Shown here one piece after another: positions 10,293-22,064 of a stretch of 64,000 nucleotides of DNA. The stretch comes from Climacteris rufus (taxonomy: Eukaryota; Chordata; Aves; Passeriformes; Climacteridae). Under the pieces are notes generated by a model. That model searched no databases, was not told where the DNA came from, and worked only from the letters and a program-made list of their open reading frames with translations. The stretch lies in the NCBI GenBank assembly GCA_013398175.1, contig VZRZ01008160.1, positions 1 through 64,000 on the forward strand. Direction: 5' to 3'. The position numbers and the translations under genes are program-made. The first letter of the stretch is position 1. Each line of letters opens with the position of its first letter.

Positions 10293-13196
10293 GAGGATGC
10301 TTTGCCACACTTCCTTCCCCTTCCTTTAACAAGGAAAAAACTGCAGAGCTGCAGGGGAGAGGAGGGAGGCTGCTCACCCTGCTGGTTGCCGTGTACGTGC
10401 CTGGCTTTTCCCCAAGCTGGCTGTGAGGAGCCGGCATCAAACTCCAACTGGAGCCATCCCAGTGCTGCTCCTGCGGGTCCTGGTGCCCCTGAGCCGGCTC
10501 CCAGTGCCCTGCTGGCTCTGCAGGACACCCCCCTGCTTGCTGCCATCCAGAAGTGCAGCAGCACCCCAGTGCCAAGGGCTGCTTCTCCCAGCCTGGGTGA
10601 GGCTGGACTCTGGGATCAGCATCCCCCAGGGCAGGGAGAGCTGGCTGCAGTTGCTGCCTCCCCTCCCTGCCTGCCCAGGGGTGCTCCCATCCCAGTAATT
10701 CAGAGGAATTACTTACTTGGCCAGAGCCCCAAGAGTTTGCAGATGGTTCTGAGAGGGATGGGACAGACTGCTGACCCTGAGGTGTGTCCAGTTTTGGAGC
10801 CTGTGGTGGGAGGAGGTGGATCCAGAAACCACATTTTTGCCAGATCCCAGGCCAACTGGCTCATCACATCTGCAATATTAAGATTTCTTTTGCTGAGAAG
10901 TGGAATATCTTGTACTACTGCTATTTCTAAGGACGAGGGAGCTTAGATCTCTTGCTCACATTGGGAACTGAAAGCAGACAATTCTGGTTTGGGCTGTTCA
11001 ACAGAAATGGGCACATGGCCATTTTCAAATGGGTTTCTTTGTTGTCATGACTTTGGTGTTTTTGTGTGCTCCTTCTGGTGTTATATTCCTGTTATCCCTT
11101 TTGAACAAGGCATCTTGGGGTCTCTGTGCTTTCCAGGGAAGGTCTTTTCTACTGACAGTCACTCCTTGTCCTGAGCACAGGATTTCTCTGCAGCCCCAGC
11201 AGCACTTTTCCATTTTATGGCAGATTTAGCTCAATTTTCCACCCTGTTTTCTGTTAATTGTTAGAGAAAATACGTTGCTTTGTTCAGGTCAAATTTGCAA
11301 ATACGTTGGTGGCGTTCAGTTTTTTTTTTTTCCCCCTGACAATTTAGTGGTTTTTTTGCACCTTCCATAAATCATTTGATGACCTGTTGAAGCTGGAAGA
11401 GGCTGTTTGGCGTTTAGAGAGCTAATGGAAAACTTGAGTAAGGGATGCTTTACAGGAAACGACCTCTGAGAAAGGGAAGTATTGCAAAAGTGATGTTTTC
11501 CTTGTTCACAGACTTGTTTGGAAGAAATTATTAACCCCTGACATCTGTCCAGGTGCAGCCTTCAGACCCCCAGCTCTGTGTGTTAACAGGAGCAGAGCAC
11601 AGCAGGGAATTCTCCCATCCCTCTCCAATCCAGGACTTTGGTTTCTTCAGGGAACTCGTGCCCCTTTCAGAAACCACCGTTTGGTAACTGGGTGCCAAAG
11701 TTTACCCCAGAAACTGTCAGGAGGAAAAGGGGAAGGCCTCTGAAATAATAAAACATGAAAACTTGGAGCATGTGCAGCAAACTTCTGCTGTGAACTACGG
11801 GAACCTTTGAAAGCTGGAATAACTTTTGTAGCTGGAAGTTTGAGTTAATTTAATTTGATTTTGCTTCCTTAGGGCTCAGCTGTACTTGTGTTGTTGAGTT
11901 AGTTTATTTACTGACACATTGTGCTGGGATGACCCCTCAGCTCCAGCGAGTCATCTGCCACTTGTTAATGTGCCTGTTAAACCTATTTAAAATCCCTTCC
12001 TGAGATTGAGAGGTCATTTGCATCAGACTGGGGATGTATTGATGTTTGACATGAAGCAATTGCTGCCCATCAGCCACTGTTCCACGCTGCTTTCTGGGCT
12101 AATAAAACACATACCTGGTTGTCCCAGGTGGCATTTTGTGACTTGGCTCGCAGCAGGTGAGCCCAGTGCAAACCCAGCTGCAATTCCTTGCCCTCAGTGC
12201 ATTTGTTTGTGTGCAGGTGTCTCATGTATTGCAGGGGCCAGAAGAATCTCTGTTCCCAGGAGGCTGCAGTGAGTGTCAGGAGAGGAATGTTGCTGCTGGA
12301 TTCGCTGTGTGAGGCAGAGGAAGGCAGGTCCCTCTGAGCAGGATGGGCTGGCAGAGCTTTGCTGCTGACCCTGCTGTGTTTTACAGCCACCAGGGAATGG
12401 ACCACTTCAGCACACTGCCTCTGGAAATGCAGGAACAGGCACAGACTGTGGGATTTGGGAGCACCCCAGCAGAGTCTCCAGGCTCCTGTGCAGAGCTGGA
12501 ACTCAGTGCTCCCAGAGGACGAGTATGGATTGCATTCCTGTGCCATTACCTGTGTGAAGCAGCTTCCTTCTCCTTCTCTGTGATGGATGTGGCACCAACA
12601 GAATTGGAAAAAAGCAACGTGTAAGACAATTTTAGTGTAATAGGAGAAGTGCTGCCTCACTTCAGCTCCACTTAACCCCTGGCTTTGAGTGGCTATGAGA
12701 GAGTTGTGAGATGTGCTTGATAGGTTTAAGAAATAAAAGCCTCACTGAAAGAGGGGAGGAAGGAACTGCAGCAGAGCTTCAGGCTGTTGGAGGCACTTCT
12801 GAGTGTGCATCCCTCCCTTGCTTGCTGGCTGAGGTGAAAGTGGCTCTCCAGCAGGAGAAGCTGTTTCAGGAAGAGGTGTGCTTGATAATGGACAGTTTGC
12901 TGATTTTTCCTTAGCTTTGCTTTCCTGCCTTGTGCAGAACTTGCTGCCCAGGTCTTGCTGTGCAACTCTCTTGCTTTGATGCAACCTGGAGGGTGCTAAG
13001 TGTTGTTACTGCATTTGGTTCTGAGAACTTGGAAAGGAGTTCCACTGACTCCTGGGCTCTCACACCAGAGGTTTCCTTGCTGAGCCACCACTCAGGAGTC
13101 ACCTGCTCAATATTCCTCCTCCATAGCTGGCCCAGCTTGGTCAATCCTGTTCTTTCCCTGTGAAGCAAGAGACAGAAAAGCAGTGTTGGCTCTAGT
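10293..13196. other. Unique noncoding stretch
   Basis: 10.3-10.8 kb is GC-rich and pyrimidine-rich, and the rest is mixed. Open frames here are partly extensions of the minisatellite frames. I see no supported exon, RNA gene or transposon. Confidence 0.45.
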
Positions 13197-13434
13197 TCAC
13201 AGAATCCCAGGATCCCTGAGGCTGGAAAAGCCCTCCCAGCCCATGGAGCCCAAGCTGTGCCCATCCCCACCCTGTCCCCAGCCCAGAGCCCTGAGTGCCA
13301 CGGCCAGGCCTTCCTTGGGCACCTCCAGGGATGGGCACTGCAAAGCTCCCTGGGCAGCCCCTGCCAAGGCCTGAGCAGCCTTTCCATGGAGAAATTCCTG
13401 CTGCTGTCCAAGCTGAGCCTCCCCTGGCACAGTT
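13197..13434 (-). mobile_element. CR1 LINE 3' end, second 3'-end type, minus
   Basis: Read on the minus strand it runs from the ORF2 C-terminal coding remnant through the untranslated tail and ends at GGATCCTGGGATTCTGTGAA. On plus, the signature is CACAGAATCCCAGGATCCCT, then GGAAAAGCCCTCCCAGCCC, then CCTTTCCATGGAGAAATTCC. It is the same type as 26326-26506 (minus) and 44020-44528 (plus), and distinct from the copies carrying GGGCAGCCACAGCTTCTC. Confidence 0.92.
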
Positions 13435-16400
13435 TGAGGATGGCAACAGGCTGTAAGCAGCTTGTGCCTGTGGGGAAGCCACATGTGAAGGTGCCATCCC
13501 TGTGCCAGCACAAATCTTGAGTGCAGAAGAGTGAGGTGAAGCTGTAGCTGTTTTAACAAAACATGAAGTGGAAACCTGTCGTTCTTGGGTGTTCCCAGGT
13601 TTGCTTGCAGCTGTTATGTCTGTGCCCATCCTTTCTCCCTGTCCTGCAGGAGAAGTTATGACCTAAAAATAAACTCTGTAGTGCAGAGGAGTGGGAAATG
13701 AGGCAGCACGGCTGATTCCAGGTTTCACTGCTGTGTGTCTGCCCTGTGCTCAGACACTTTGTGCTGGGCAGTGAACCCTGCCTGGCTCTGGGCACTGCAG
13801 CTTCTCCTCACCCAGCTGGCACTGAGCTCCTCTGCTCTCTGCCCTGCTGGCAATCCAGACCCCAAATTAAAAAACCCCAAGGGTTTGAAGAAGGCAAAAG
13901 GTTGTTAGGGTTTCCTGAGGTGAGGATAACCCTTGTAAATCTCTTCAAGTGAAGGGAGCAGATTGATTTGCTGTGCTGCCCTGCTCTGCAGTGGCTTGGA
14001 AAGGTCTGTGGTGAGGTGGCCCTGAGCTGCTCTCTCACCAATTTAAAGCACTCAAAGGGCACAGGCACTGCTGGTTTGCTCTGCCTGGGGTAGGCTGATG
14101 CTAACTGGGCTAACTGGGGCAGTTGTGTCCTTTTACTGGGCTTTGGAGAAGAACTGGAGTGGCCAGGCCAGTTGAAGGTCACTGCTGGATTTCCAACCTC
14201 TTTGTCTACTTTAGCATAGCCATTAAATCCATCAGAACAAGGCAGCTTTGCCTGTTGCTCTTTGTACTGGCTGGCAGCAAGGACTAAAACCTCTGCTCCA
14301 GCTGGAAACTCGCCCCAGCTCTGGTGCCTCTTGCACGATGACTTCTGTGGGTTTCACAATGAGCCATCCTCTCCCCACAGGTTTGCATGTTTGGGGAATA
14401 AAAGAGAGCTCCTTTTGAAAGGTGCAGGGGCCTTGTGAAACCCAGAGGTGCTGTGTGAGCCCTTTGGTGTATGAGAAGCCTCTCTGCCCCTCCTGTGTTT
14501 GCAGAGGTGCAGGACACTTCCTTTCCCAACTTCTTTTATTTCCTTTAAACTCAGCCTTGAAAACCTTGAGTGACTTGTGGCCCTTGTGGTTTGTACCTCA
14601 GGAAGTGCTGCACTTGGCTTGTTAGGTTGCGTTTAAGCAAACCAGCTAATTTTGGGCACTTAATATGCCTGGTGTAACTACTTTTCTCTCAGGTGTAAGA
14701 ACAAAAAAAGGAAAATGAAGGCTGTTTGGTTTAAAATCAGACCAGGCAAATTCCAGCTTGGAAGGCAGCAGGAGCAAGTGAAGGTCCATGTGGTTGTTTG
14801 TTTTTTTTCTGTTTATACTTAGTTAATTCTACTTTTAGAGTAGAAAGAGATAAGTCCATTGATTAATTAGGGAGTTTATGGAAGTGAGGAACTGGTGCAG
14901 AACCAGCTTGTGGTTGGGAATTCCCTGGCAGGGGGAAAACCATATCCCAAGCAAAGGCTGGAGCTGGAGCTCTGGGATGGCAAGCCTGCAGAGATAGATA
15001 AGGAGACAGGACAGGAAAATGCTCTAACTGATAAGTGCTGCAGAATGAGCAGAATGGGAGATAACTGTGCCCTGCCCTCTCCCAAAACATTCCCCAGGCT
15101 CAGGAGCCTGGCCTTGGCAACAGGGTCCAGCACATTTGATTTACTCTGCTGCAACAGGGATCATGTGTACAGCAGCCTTGAAATGAGAAGGGCTTTGAAC
15201 TGGAAAACGAGCTGCTGCTTCTCTGCTTTGAGGCAATAACATTCTTAATATTCCTGCCTTCCAGTTCTGCAGCCCCGGGAGAACTGGGATGAGCTGAATT
15301 GGCATTATTTGCCTGTCGTGCTTTTGTGTCTGGTGACCGCTGTGGGTAATTCCTCTTGTCTTAAACAGCAGCCTCACCAGGTGCGTGGGGCAAAGTTGGA
15401 TTTTAAGGTGGCTATATGGCTGTTTTAAGACTGGAGGATAGCAGGTGATGTGCAGGCCATCTGGGTTTCACAAGGCAAATTGCAGACCAGGCTGTAGGGA
15501 GATTCCTTTTATTTTCATAGTGTTTTTCTGGAGCCTGCTTGCCAGGGAAGACCCCATCAGTTCTGGGTTTCAGGCTGCACCATCAGGTTTTTCCTGCTGG
15601 TGAATCGATGATCTGCTCTGAACAAAGTGAGCAAGACTGAAATGACACTCTTGCTTCATCCTCACCCTTGCTGTAACAACCCTTTGCAGCCCATTACTGA
15701 GAAATTACACTTTGCTTTTTGTTTGCAGCTTTGCTTTAGCAAAATAGCCTTTCATAGCTGGAGAGCCTGAAGGAAGAAAGTTTCTGGCAGTAGCTGTAGG
15801 AGTTGCAGTTCTTTGCTGTGCAAATGCTGAAATCTACATCTTGCTTTAATGGCTCTCTCAGAGCTCAAATATTTTTGGATAAACAAAGCATTTCACATCG
15901 TGTTTAAAGTGCTTACAGGCAGCCTTTACCCCCGGAGAGGAATGTGGCCAGTGGGAACAAGGAGCTCAAACAGAGTTGATGGCCAGGAGTGGGATGGAGT
16001 GGGGCAACATGTCACATCTAAATGCTCATTCTGATTGGCATTTCACATTCCAAGCCGTTTATTGTAAGAAAAATCGCTGGCATCCACAGCCAGATCATTT
16101 TTTATTTCTCTAACAAGTCTGCAGTAGGTTTTTCTTTCTCCCCCAAATTTCCACTGGATATTGCTGGGTAATAAGTAGGAACAGCTAGAAATGGGCTTGA
16201 AAATTTTACAGCAGAGCAGCTTTGAGTCTTGGGTTTTGGGTACTGTTTTTTTTTTGCTTGTTTTCTGTGTTTTTCCTTGTTTGGGGTTTTTTGTTGGTGG
16301 TGTTGAGAGAGGATATAATGGGAATAAAAACCCTGAAGCTTGGGGTGACTGTGAGGGCGGCAAAAATGGAGGCAAAATCAGATTTTCATTGAGTGATGGC

Positions 16401-17290
16401 AGCACCAAAAGGAATCTGCCCAAAGTAGTCCCTGATGCTGGGTGTGCTGACTGCTGCCCAGAGGTGCTGTGGGAGTGGTACCTTCCCTTTTCCCAGTTTT
16501 CAGCCTCTCTGATGGAGTTTTCCTGGGCAGGAAGGTGAATTGGAAAGGTTAAAGTGGGATAGGTGCCCATGCACTGTATGCCTGGAAGTTTGCTGGTCTG
16601 GTATCAGTGTAATTATTGTGCAAATCTTCACTTTAGATGAGACCCACATATGGATGGAATGACATTTTATGAGCTCAAAGAAGCCTCCTTTATAAATTCA
16701 ATTGCCAGCAGCACATTTTTTATCCTCAGATGATCTTTTAACTGCTGCAGTAGCTTAGGGAAAGCTGCTTGGCCACCTTGTGGGGTATTTGCCACTTGAG
16801 CAAAAAGTTTTTAGGTGGTTTTTTTTTTTTTTACACTTCAGTGGAACTCTCTTGGAGCTTGACAGGGAAGGCTTTGGGTGTGAGGTCGTGGGTTTAAATA
16901 CAGTGGGGATTCTGATGTGTGCTGTTGCTTACAGGTCAAGGTGAACCATTTCTGTCCTGTGCCATGCCTGCCATGGAGCCCTCAGCTTTCAGCCCATTCT
17001 CCTGAGGCTCCTGCAAAACCAAAATAGGCCCCAATCAATGGAAAATGATGCCAAACACCAGTTTGGGTGATAAAATTAAGCAGTGTAATAAGCCATTTGA
17101 AGCAGTTCCTGTTGGTGATGGCTAAATGATCAGGTTTTTATCTAGATAGGTTCAACTTTAAGCACCCTGACAAAGACCTGACTGTGAGGAGTTGCAGTGG
17201 GTTTCATGTTATTAATGTTTTCTAACCTACTCATAACTGGCTTTCTTAGAAGTAACCAATCTTAGCTTTTTCTCTGCAAAGTATTTTCAG
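13435..17290. other. Unique noncoding stretch
   Basis: No recognised element. T-runs lie at about 16241 and 16820. A 13-14 base resemblance to the miR-17 family occurs near 15906, but without hairpin or cluster context. No coding exon is supported. Confidence 0.45.
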
Positions 17291-17433
17291 GTGAATCTGG
17301 CAGATTCTGAGCATCTCACCCTCTGGGGACAGTTGAAACTATCAGCATGTACCAAGTCCCTTCCCAGTGCCCAGGCATCCATGGAGGGCCAAGAATTCCA
17401 AGTGTTTCAGGGGCTGTTGGCTACCCAAGGGGT
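17291..17433 (+). other. Weak exon-like open segment
   Basis: The segment follows a pyrimidine-rich stretch ending in TTTTCAG and is followed by GTAAGAAG. The enclosed 143 bases are open in one plus frame. The translation has no motif I recognise, and the frame also stays open past the donor, so the donor is not needed to keep it open. It could easily be chance. No neighbouring exon supports it. Confidence 0.13.
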
Positions 17434-20400
17434 AAGAAGACTCCTAGCAATGTTTGGGGCCAGATTTGGGGAGAGGAATGTGTCCTGTAGGGTGTTTCTT
17501 GGAAGGATGAACAACAGGAAGGTGAGGAGGAGGTCTGAAAACAGGGATGATTGTTTTGGAAACAGGGACAGAGTCTCCTGCTGGAGAGGTCAAGTATATC
17601 CAGGTCACCAAGATACTGCAAGAACTGAAAAACAAAGTAATCCCGTGACCAAATCCCTCTAATTCACATGATTATGATGCTGTTGATTGTGGTACCAACA
17701 GTTTTTTCACAGTTTGGGACACCAGGAATGAGTTTGCAGTGTGCTGGCAGGTCTCCTAGCAGCTTTCCTTGCAGGAAAGATGTTTGTGGGCTGCCTCCCT
17801 TAGCTCATCACTGCACTATTTAGTGGTTCCCTAGTGCAGATCTGTCTACTTAAACCAAATGAGGATCATTGCTTCCCTTCACATGGCCATTAGCTGTGTG
17901 ATTTTATTGTCTCTGCAGGAAGAGTGCAGAGACAAGCCACTGTAGATTAGGAACAATTTGCAAAATAGTTCAGTGATTAGCATGCCTGTGGAGATGTTTT
18001 TCTGTGTAAGGACTGCATCACAAATTCCACTGGCTCCCCTGTGCTCCAAGAATTAACTGTGAGCAGGATTACAATGACATCTTAGACATCAGCTCAATGT
18101 CCTCTCCAAATCCCTTACGTTGTCTGTAAATCAATTAATTTGATTTCTTTAATCCACCCGTGAACTGGGTTGGTGAGTGATCTGTTTAGGCTCAATTTCT
18201 GCAGAGTAATTTTAAGGAGTACTTCAGTACTGGGCAAGTGGTGCAAAAAAAAAGCTGGTGAAATGTGGAAATATCCCGTGCTAGGGTGTGAAATGAAGAT
18301 GCTGCTCTAATCCTGGAGGGGCCTTTCCCAGTCTTTAGCTGGCTAATCCAGCCTTGGCAGACATTCCTGGTCCTTGCTGGTTGTATGGAATAAGACAGTG
18401 AAACAAAGAGCCTGATCTTGCTGGTTTTGCCATGGTGCTGCTTGTGTGAAGTGGGAAGGAAAAGACAAAGAAAAGAATCCTCAGCTCCCGAGCTTCGCTG
18501 GTGAACAGCCCAAGGAGACAATTTCACTTCTGTAAAGTCTCCAAAAGTGGCCCTGGGCACTCAGTGGCCACTGAGCCCTCCTAAATCATATGGATGGTGT
18601 GCTTGTAATTCCTCAGGGGTGATAAGGGTGGTGTCATTCACCTGGAAAACATCCCAATATTCATAAAAGGAATCGTGTGCTCTCCCTGGGAACCCTCCAG
18701 CTTTCCACTGGCTGCAATATCTTCCAGTGCATTAGTGAGACATGCAGCTGCAGCTCTGAGCCTGCTGCAGGCTGTGCAGGTGACACTTGGTTGGGCAATA
18801 TTTTGTGAATAAGCCAGCAGAGCTCTGGGGATGTTTGGGTGCCCCTGAGCAGCAGTTCTTACTGTGTTGTGGCAGAGAACAAGGCTGCCAAGTGGCTTCA
18901 GTCACTGATCTCCACAGCATCAAAACCTTCTGAATTTCTCCTCAGCTGCATGAGGGGAAGCCTGTGGCTGGCAGAGCAGCTGGTGGCACAGCAGAGCTGG
19001 GCATTTTCATGCCAGGTGCTGCAATAGCAGCGGGCTCAGCTCGTGCCACTGCACTTGGCAACTCCAGGAGCAGAGCTGTTCCCACAGGGATCCTGACAGC
19101 TCAGGGAAACAGGGCCCTGAGCTCCCAGCTCGTCCCCCAGCAGGGCAGCAGCCAGCTCTGTGCAAACAAGGCCCTTCCTCGGGGGCAAGGAGAGCAGCAG
19201 GGAGGAGCTGGGCGTGCAGGGCCATCGGCTGGGGTGCCACAGACCTTCTGTTTTCTGCAAAGTCTGTAATCAATGGTCAAACAGCACAAGGAAGTGCTGT
19301 GTGTGCCACAGGGAAGAGAGGACTGGTAGTACCCAAAGCTGCCTGTCAGTGTGAATTGCTCCTCCTGCCTTCTGACTGTCCCAGAAATAATTCTGGATGT
19401 GGCAGGAGATGTGTCCTCACAGGCTCTGTGTGCTCTGGAGCAGAGAGGAAGAGGCTGCAGCGGGGATGGAGCATATCAGGAGTGCTCGTGGTGCTCACAG
19501 CAAGTGCTGCTGATTCACAATTTGCTCATCAAAAATGTGTGTTTACATCTGAGCCAGCTTGTGCTCCAGCATCTCTTGGATCAGGGGGGAATTATCCTTC
19601 CTGGAAAAGCAGGCACACAGAGCTTGGAGCTTTCCCTGGCTGCCTTCCTCCTGGGTCAGGCTCTCAGCAGAAGGCTTTTGGGAGCTCAGGAAACTGGGCA
19701 GATAAGGAAATGTGATGTGTTTGGGAGGGCTGCTCTTCTGAGATAAGGGCCAGCTACTCCTGAAAACGGGCCCCTGTCCTGCAGCCATGCTGCTGGCTGT
19801 TCCTGGCTGGTGACACCTCTCACCTTGTGTCACAACCCTGCAGCAGTTGTCCCTGAGGCTGCCACAGCCTTTCCTGCCACTGGGACACAGCTCTGCCCAC
19901 GTGGACTCACACCCTGTGGCACAGGGGAGTCCCTGCCTTGGAGGTGGAGGTGCCTGCTGCCACCCTCCCTGCAGCACTTGGGGCACTCTGGAAGGTGAGG
20001 CAGTGTGAAACCCAAAGGCAGCTCTGCAGCTCATCCCAAACATCCCAAAAAGCAGAACAGCCACGCTGGTGGCTGCTCCCCTCCTGGCACACAGCTCCTT
20101 GGGTTTGCTGCTGCTTCAGCAAGCACAATTCCGTGTAGTTATCCCCTCCCTGCCTCCCCAACTTGGATTGGAGTGGAAAGGTAGGAATTGCAGTTTTATG
20201 ACTGATGTGAGCAGAGCAGGGAGACCCTCTGGTTTCCCTTTATCTGAAAGCTGAGTTGGAAGAGCCCTACAGAGCACAGGGGGCTGGTGCTGTTCCCAAT
20301 CCCCACCCTGGATTTATCTCCCTTGGAAGCTGGAGGGACTGATGAAGAGTGGGTTTGCTTCCCAGGGTGAGGTGATGTGCTGCTGCTGGCTTTGGCTGTG

Positions 20401-20550
20401 CAGGAGGTGGTGACAGGGATGGGGACAAACCTGTTCCCTGGGTGCTGCCACCCGAGGTGGTGGCCTCATCCAAGCCTCATCTAGGCCTGTTTGGACACAA
20501 GGATCTTCTCTCTTCTTGAGTCCTTTGGGAAATACTGTTTTCAAAATGCA
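17434..20550. other. Unique noncoding stretch
   Basis: Ordinary unique sequence, GC-richer at about 18.95-19.25 and 19.75-20.0 kb but without CpG clustering. I see no supported gene or repeat. Confidence 0.45.
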
Positions 20551-20690
20551 GCTGCCCATCCCTGCCAGTGCCCAAGGCCAGGTTGGATGGGGCTTGGAGC
20601 AATCTGGGGTAGTGGGAGGTGTCCCTGGGGGTGGCAGTGGATGAGTTCAAGGTCCCTTCCAACCCAATCCCTTTTATGATTCTATGATTA
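20551..20690 (+). mobile_element. CR1 LINE 3' end with terminal octamer
   Basis: A 5'-truncated copy. Signatures in order are CCAGTGCCCAAGGCCAGG, GGATGGGGCTTGGAGC, AAGGTCCCTTCCAACCC and finally TTATGATTCTATGATT. The last is the short tandem octamer that closes CR1 elements. The 3' terminus is therefore intact while the body is lost. Confidence 0.93.
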
Positions 20691-20827
20691 AATGGTCTTT
20701 GCTGTATATTCCAGCTCTTCTTGAGGTCATCTTCACACTGTAGCAACTGCTCATGCTTTAGTGAGGGCTTGCTGATAGCTCTGCTTCTTAAAATGTCCTT
20801 ATTTTGATTTGTTTGTTTTTTTAACAG

Positions 20828-20943
20828 TGACTCTCATGACTCTGTGAGCAGCTGCCAGCAGCAGGTCTGAGCTTTGACTCTCGTGTTCAGAATGAGCTTC
20901 TAACCTGATGCATCCAGTGCTCTGGCTAGAAAAGCAATTTCAG
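20828..20943 (+). other. Candidate spliced exon, probably noncoding or 5' UTR
   Basis: This is the best splice-site pair I found. A polypyrimidine tract (GTTTGTTTTTTTAACAG) ends at 20827. After 116 bases there is a consensus donor, TTTCAG then GTAAGTAAA, at 20944. All three plus frames have stops within the segment, so it is not an internal coding exon. An ATG at 20908 opens a frame for 12 codons that reaches the donor exactly at a codon end, but its Kozak context is weak (C at -3). It could be a 5' UTR exon that begins a coding sequence, a lncRNA exon, or a chance pair. It follows a CR1 copy by about 140 bases. No other exon was identified to join it. Confidence 0.3.
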
Positions 20944-21947
20944 GTAAGTAAATGCATTTTGCATTTTCAGGCACCTGTGTTTTGGAGTGGTGTATTTATT
21001 CAGTTTTTATTTTGTTTTTCTATTTTGGGCAAGTTCTTGTTTTGGACATTTTGGATATTTCACAAACTGTCTCGCTCCAGTATTAAGTTGTAAAATCTTA
21101 GGGAAAAGCAAAGGAAAGATCCCTTAGGTCAGTTCCTTTTTCCTGCTTTCAGGTAAGGATAACTAAGAGCAGAACTTGAAAAGAGGGATAAATGCTTCCA
21201 CAACCCTACTAACAAGGAAATCTTTGCCCTTCTGGCTGTGGAAACTGCAATGATATATTGGGTAGACAACCAGAATGGGGGCTGGAATACCTGTGTTGTT
21301 CCCAGTTCTGCCTTTGACACAGGTGAATGACCTGCAGAGAGAAAATAAAAGGGGTGTGTGCCCTTTCTTGCTGCTTGTAGTTGTGCTTTTGTCTTTGAGT
21401 AATCCTTTGAAGCTGGGTGAGGAGTTGCTGAAAGGCATCTCACAAGATTTGTCGTGGTTTTGTTGGGTTTGATCTGTGCTGGGAAGCTCCGTGACTGATT
21501 GAAGAGCTAGAGGGGAGGCGTAGTGAGAATCAGAAAATAAAAGTGGAGCTGTTGGGCATAAAGACTTTGAGAAAGTGTGTGTTCTAAAAGCTGTCATCTG
21601 TTGGTGTGCAGCCCCAGTGTCCAGCAGCTTGAGTGAACCAAGTCTTGTTTTCAGCAGCCATGAAAAATTCCTACTTTCCCCACCCTTCTTCAGCCCCATG
21701 AATATAGAGAGCAGGAGACACTTTTCAGAGGCTCCTGTCACTGTATTGATTCAGCTTCTGTTTGCTCTGCATCCAATACACAGACGTGATGAATAATGCA
21801 CTAATCTATTACTTAAAGTTTAATGCGGGTTTAATCAGGGTTGAACATCAAGAGGTGCAGTGCAGGAGGCTGCTCTGCTCTGTGCTACATGGAAAAGATT
21901 GAACCCAGATTATCTGGGGTGTTCCCTTTGCCCAGGGCTGGGCCTGT
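20944..21947. other. Unique noncoding stretch
   Basis: Intron-like sequence after the candidate exon. A second donor-like site (TTTCAG then GTAAGG) occurs near 21151 but has no clear exon in front of it. Confidence 0.4.
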
Positions 21948-22064
21948 GCCCTGCTGAGGGAGCTCCAGGGCTGGGGCTGGAGGTGTCCAGGGCAGGGGAT
22001 GGGCACAGCTTGGACTTCTTGTCCTGGGAGGGCTTCTCCAGCCCCAGGGATCCTGGGATTCTGT
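21948..22064 (+). mobile_element. CR1 LINE, second 3'-end type, internally deleted
   Basis: Starts with CCCTGCTGAGGGAGCTCCAG, as the longer 44020-44528 copy does. It then jumps at about GTGTCCAGGGCAGGG straight to GATGGGCACAGCTTGGAC and the tail GGATCCTGGGATTCTGTGG. Relative to the longer copy about 360 internal bases are missing, and a short shared run sits at the join. Confidence 0.85.

Noticed and set aside
9711..10946. Several plus-strand frames of 88-236 codons rich in W, G and L
   Set aside because: They run through or out of the stop-free minisatellite. The unit is not a multiple of three, so the peptide register changes with every unit.
15900..15925. AAAGTGCTTACAGG resembling the miR-17 family
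   Set aside because: The match breaks after about 14 bases, no pairing arm is visible nearby, and the family's usual cluster members are absent.
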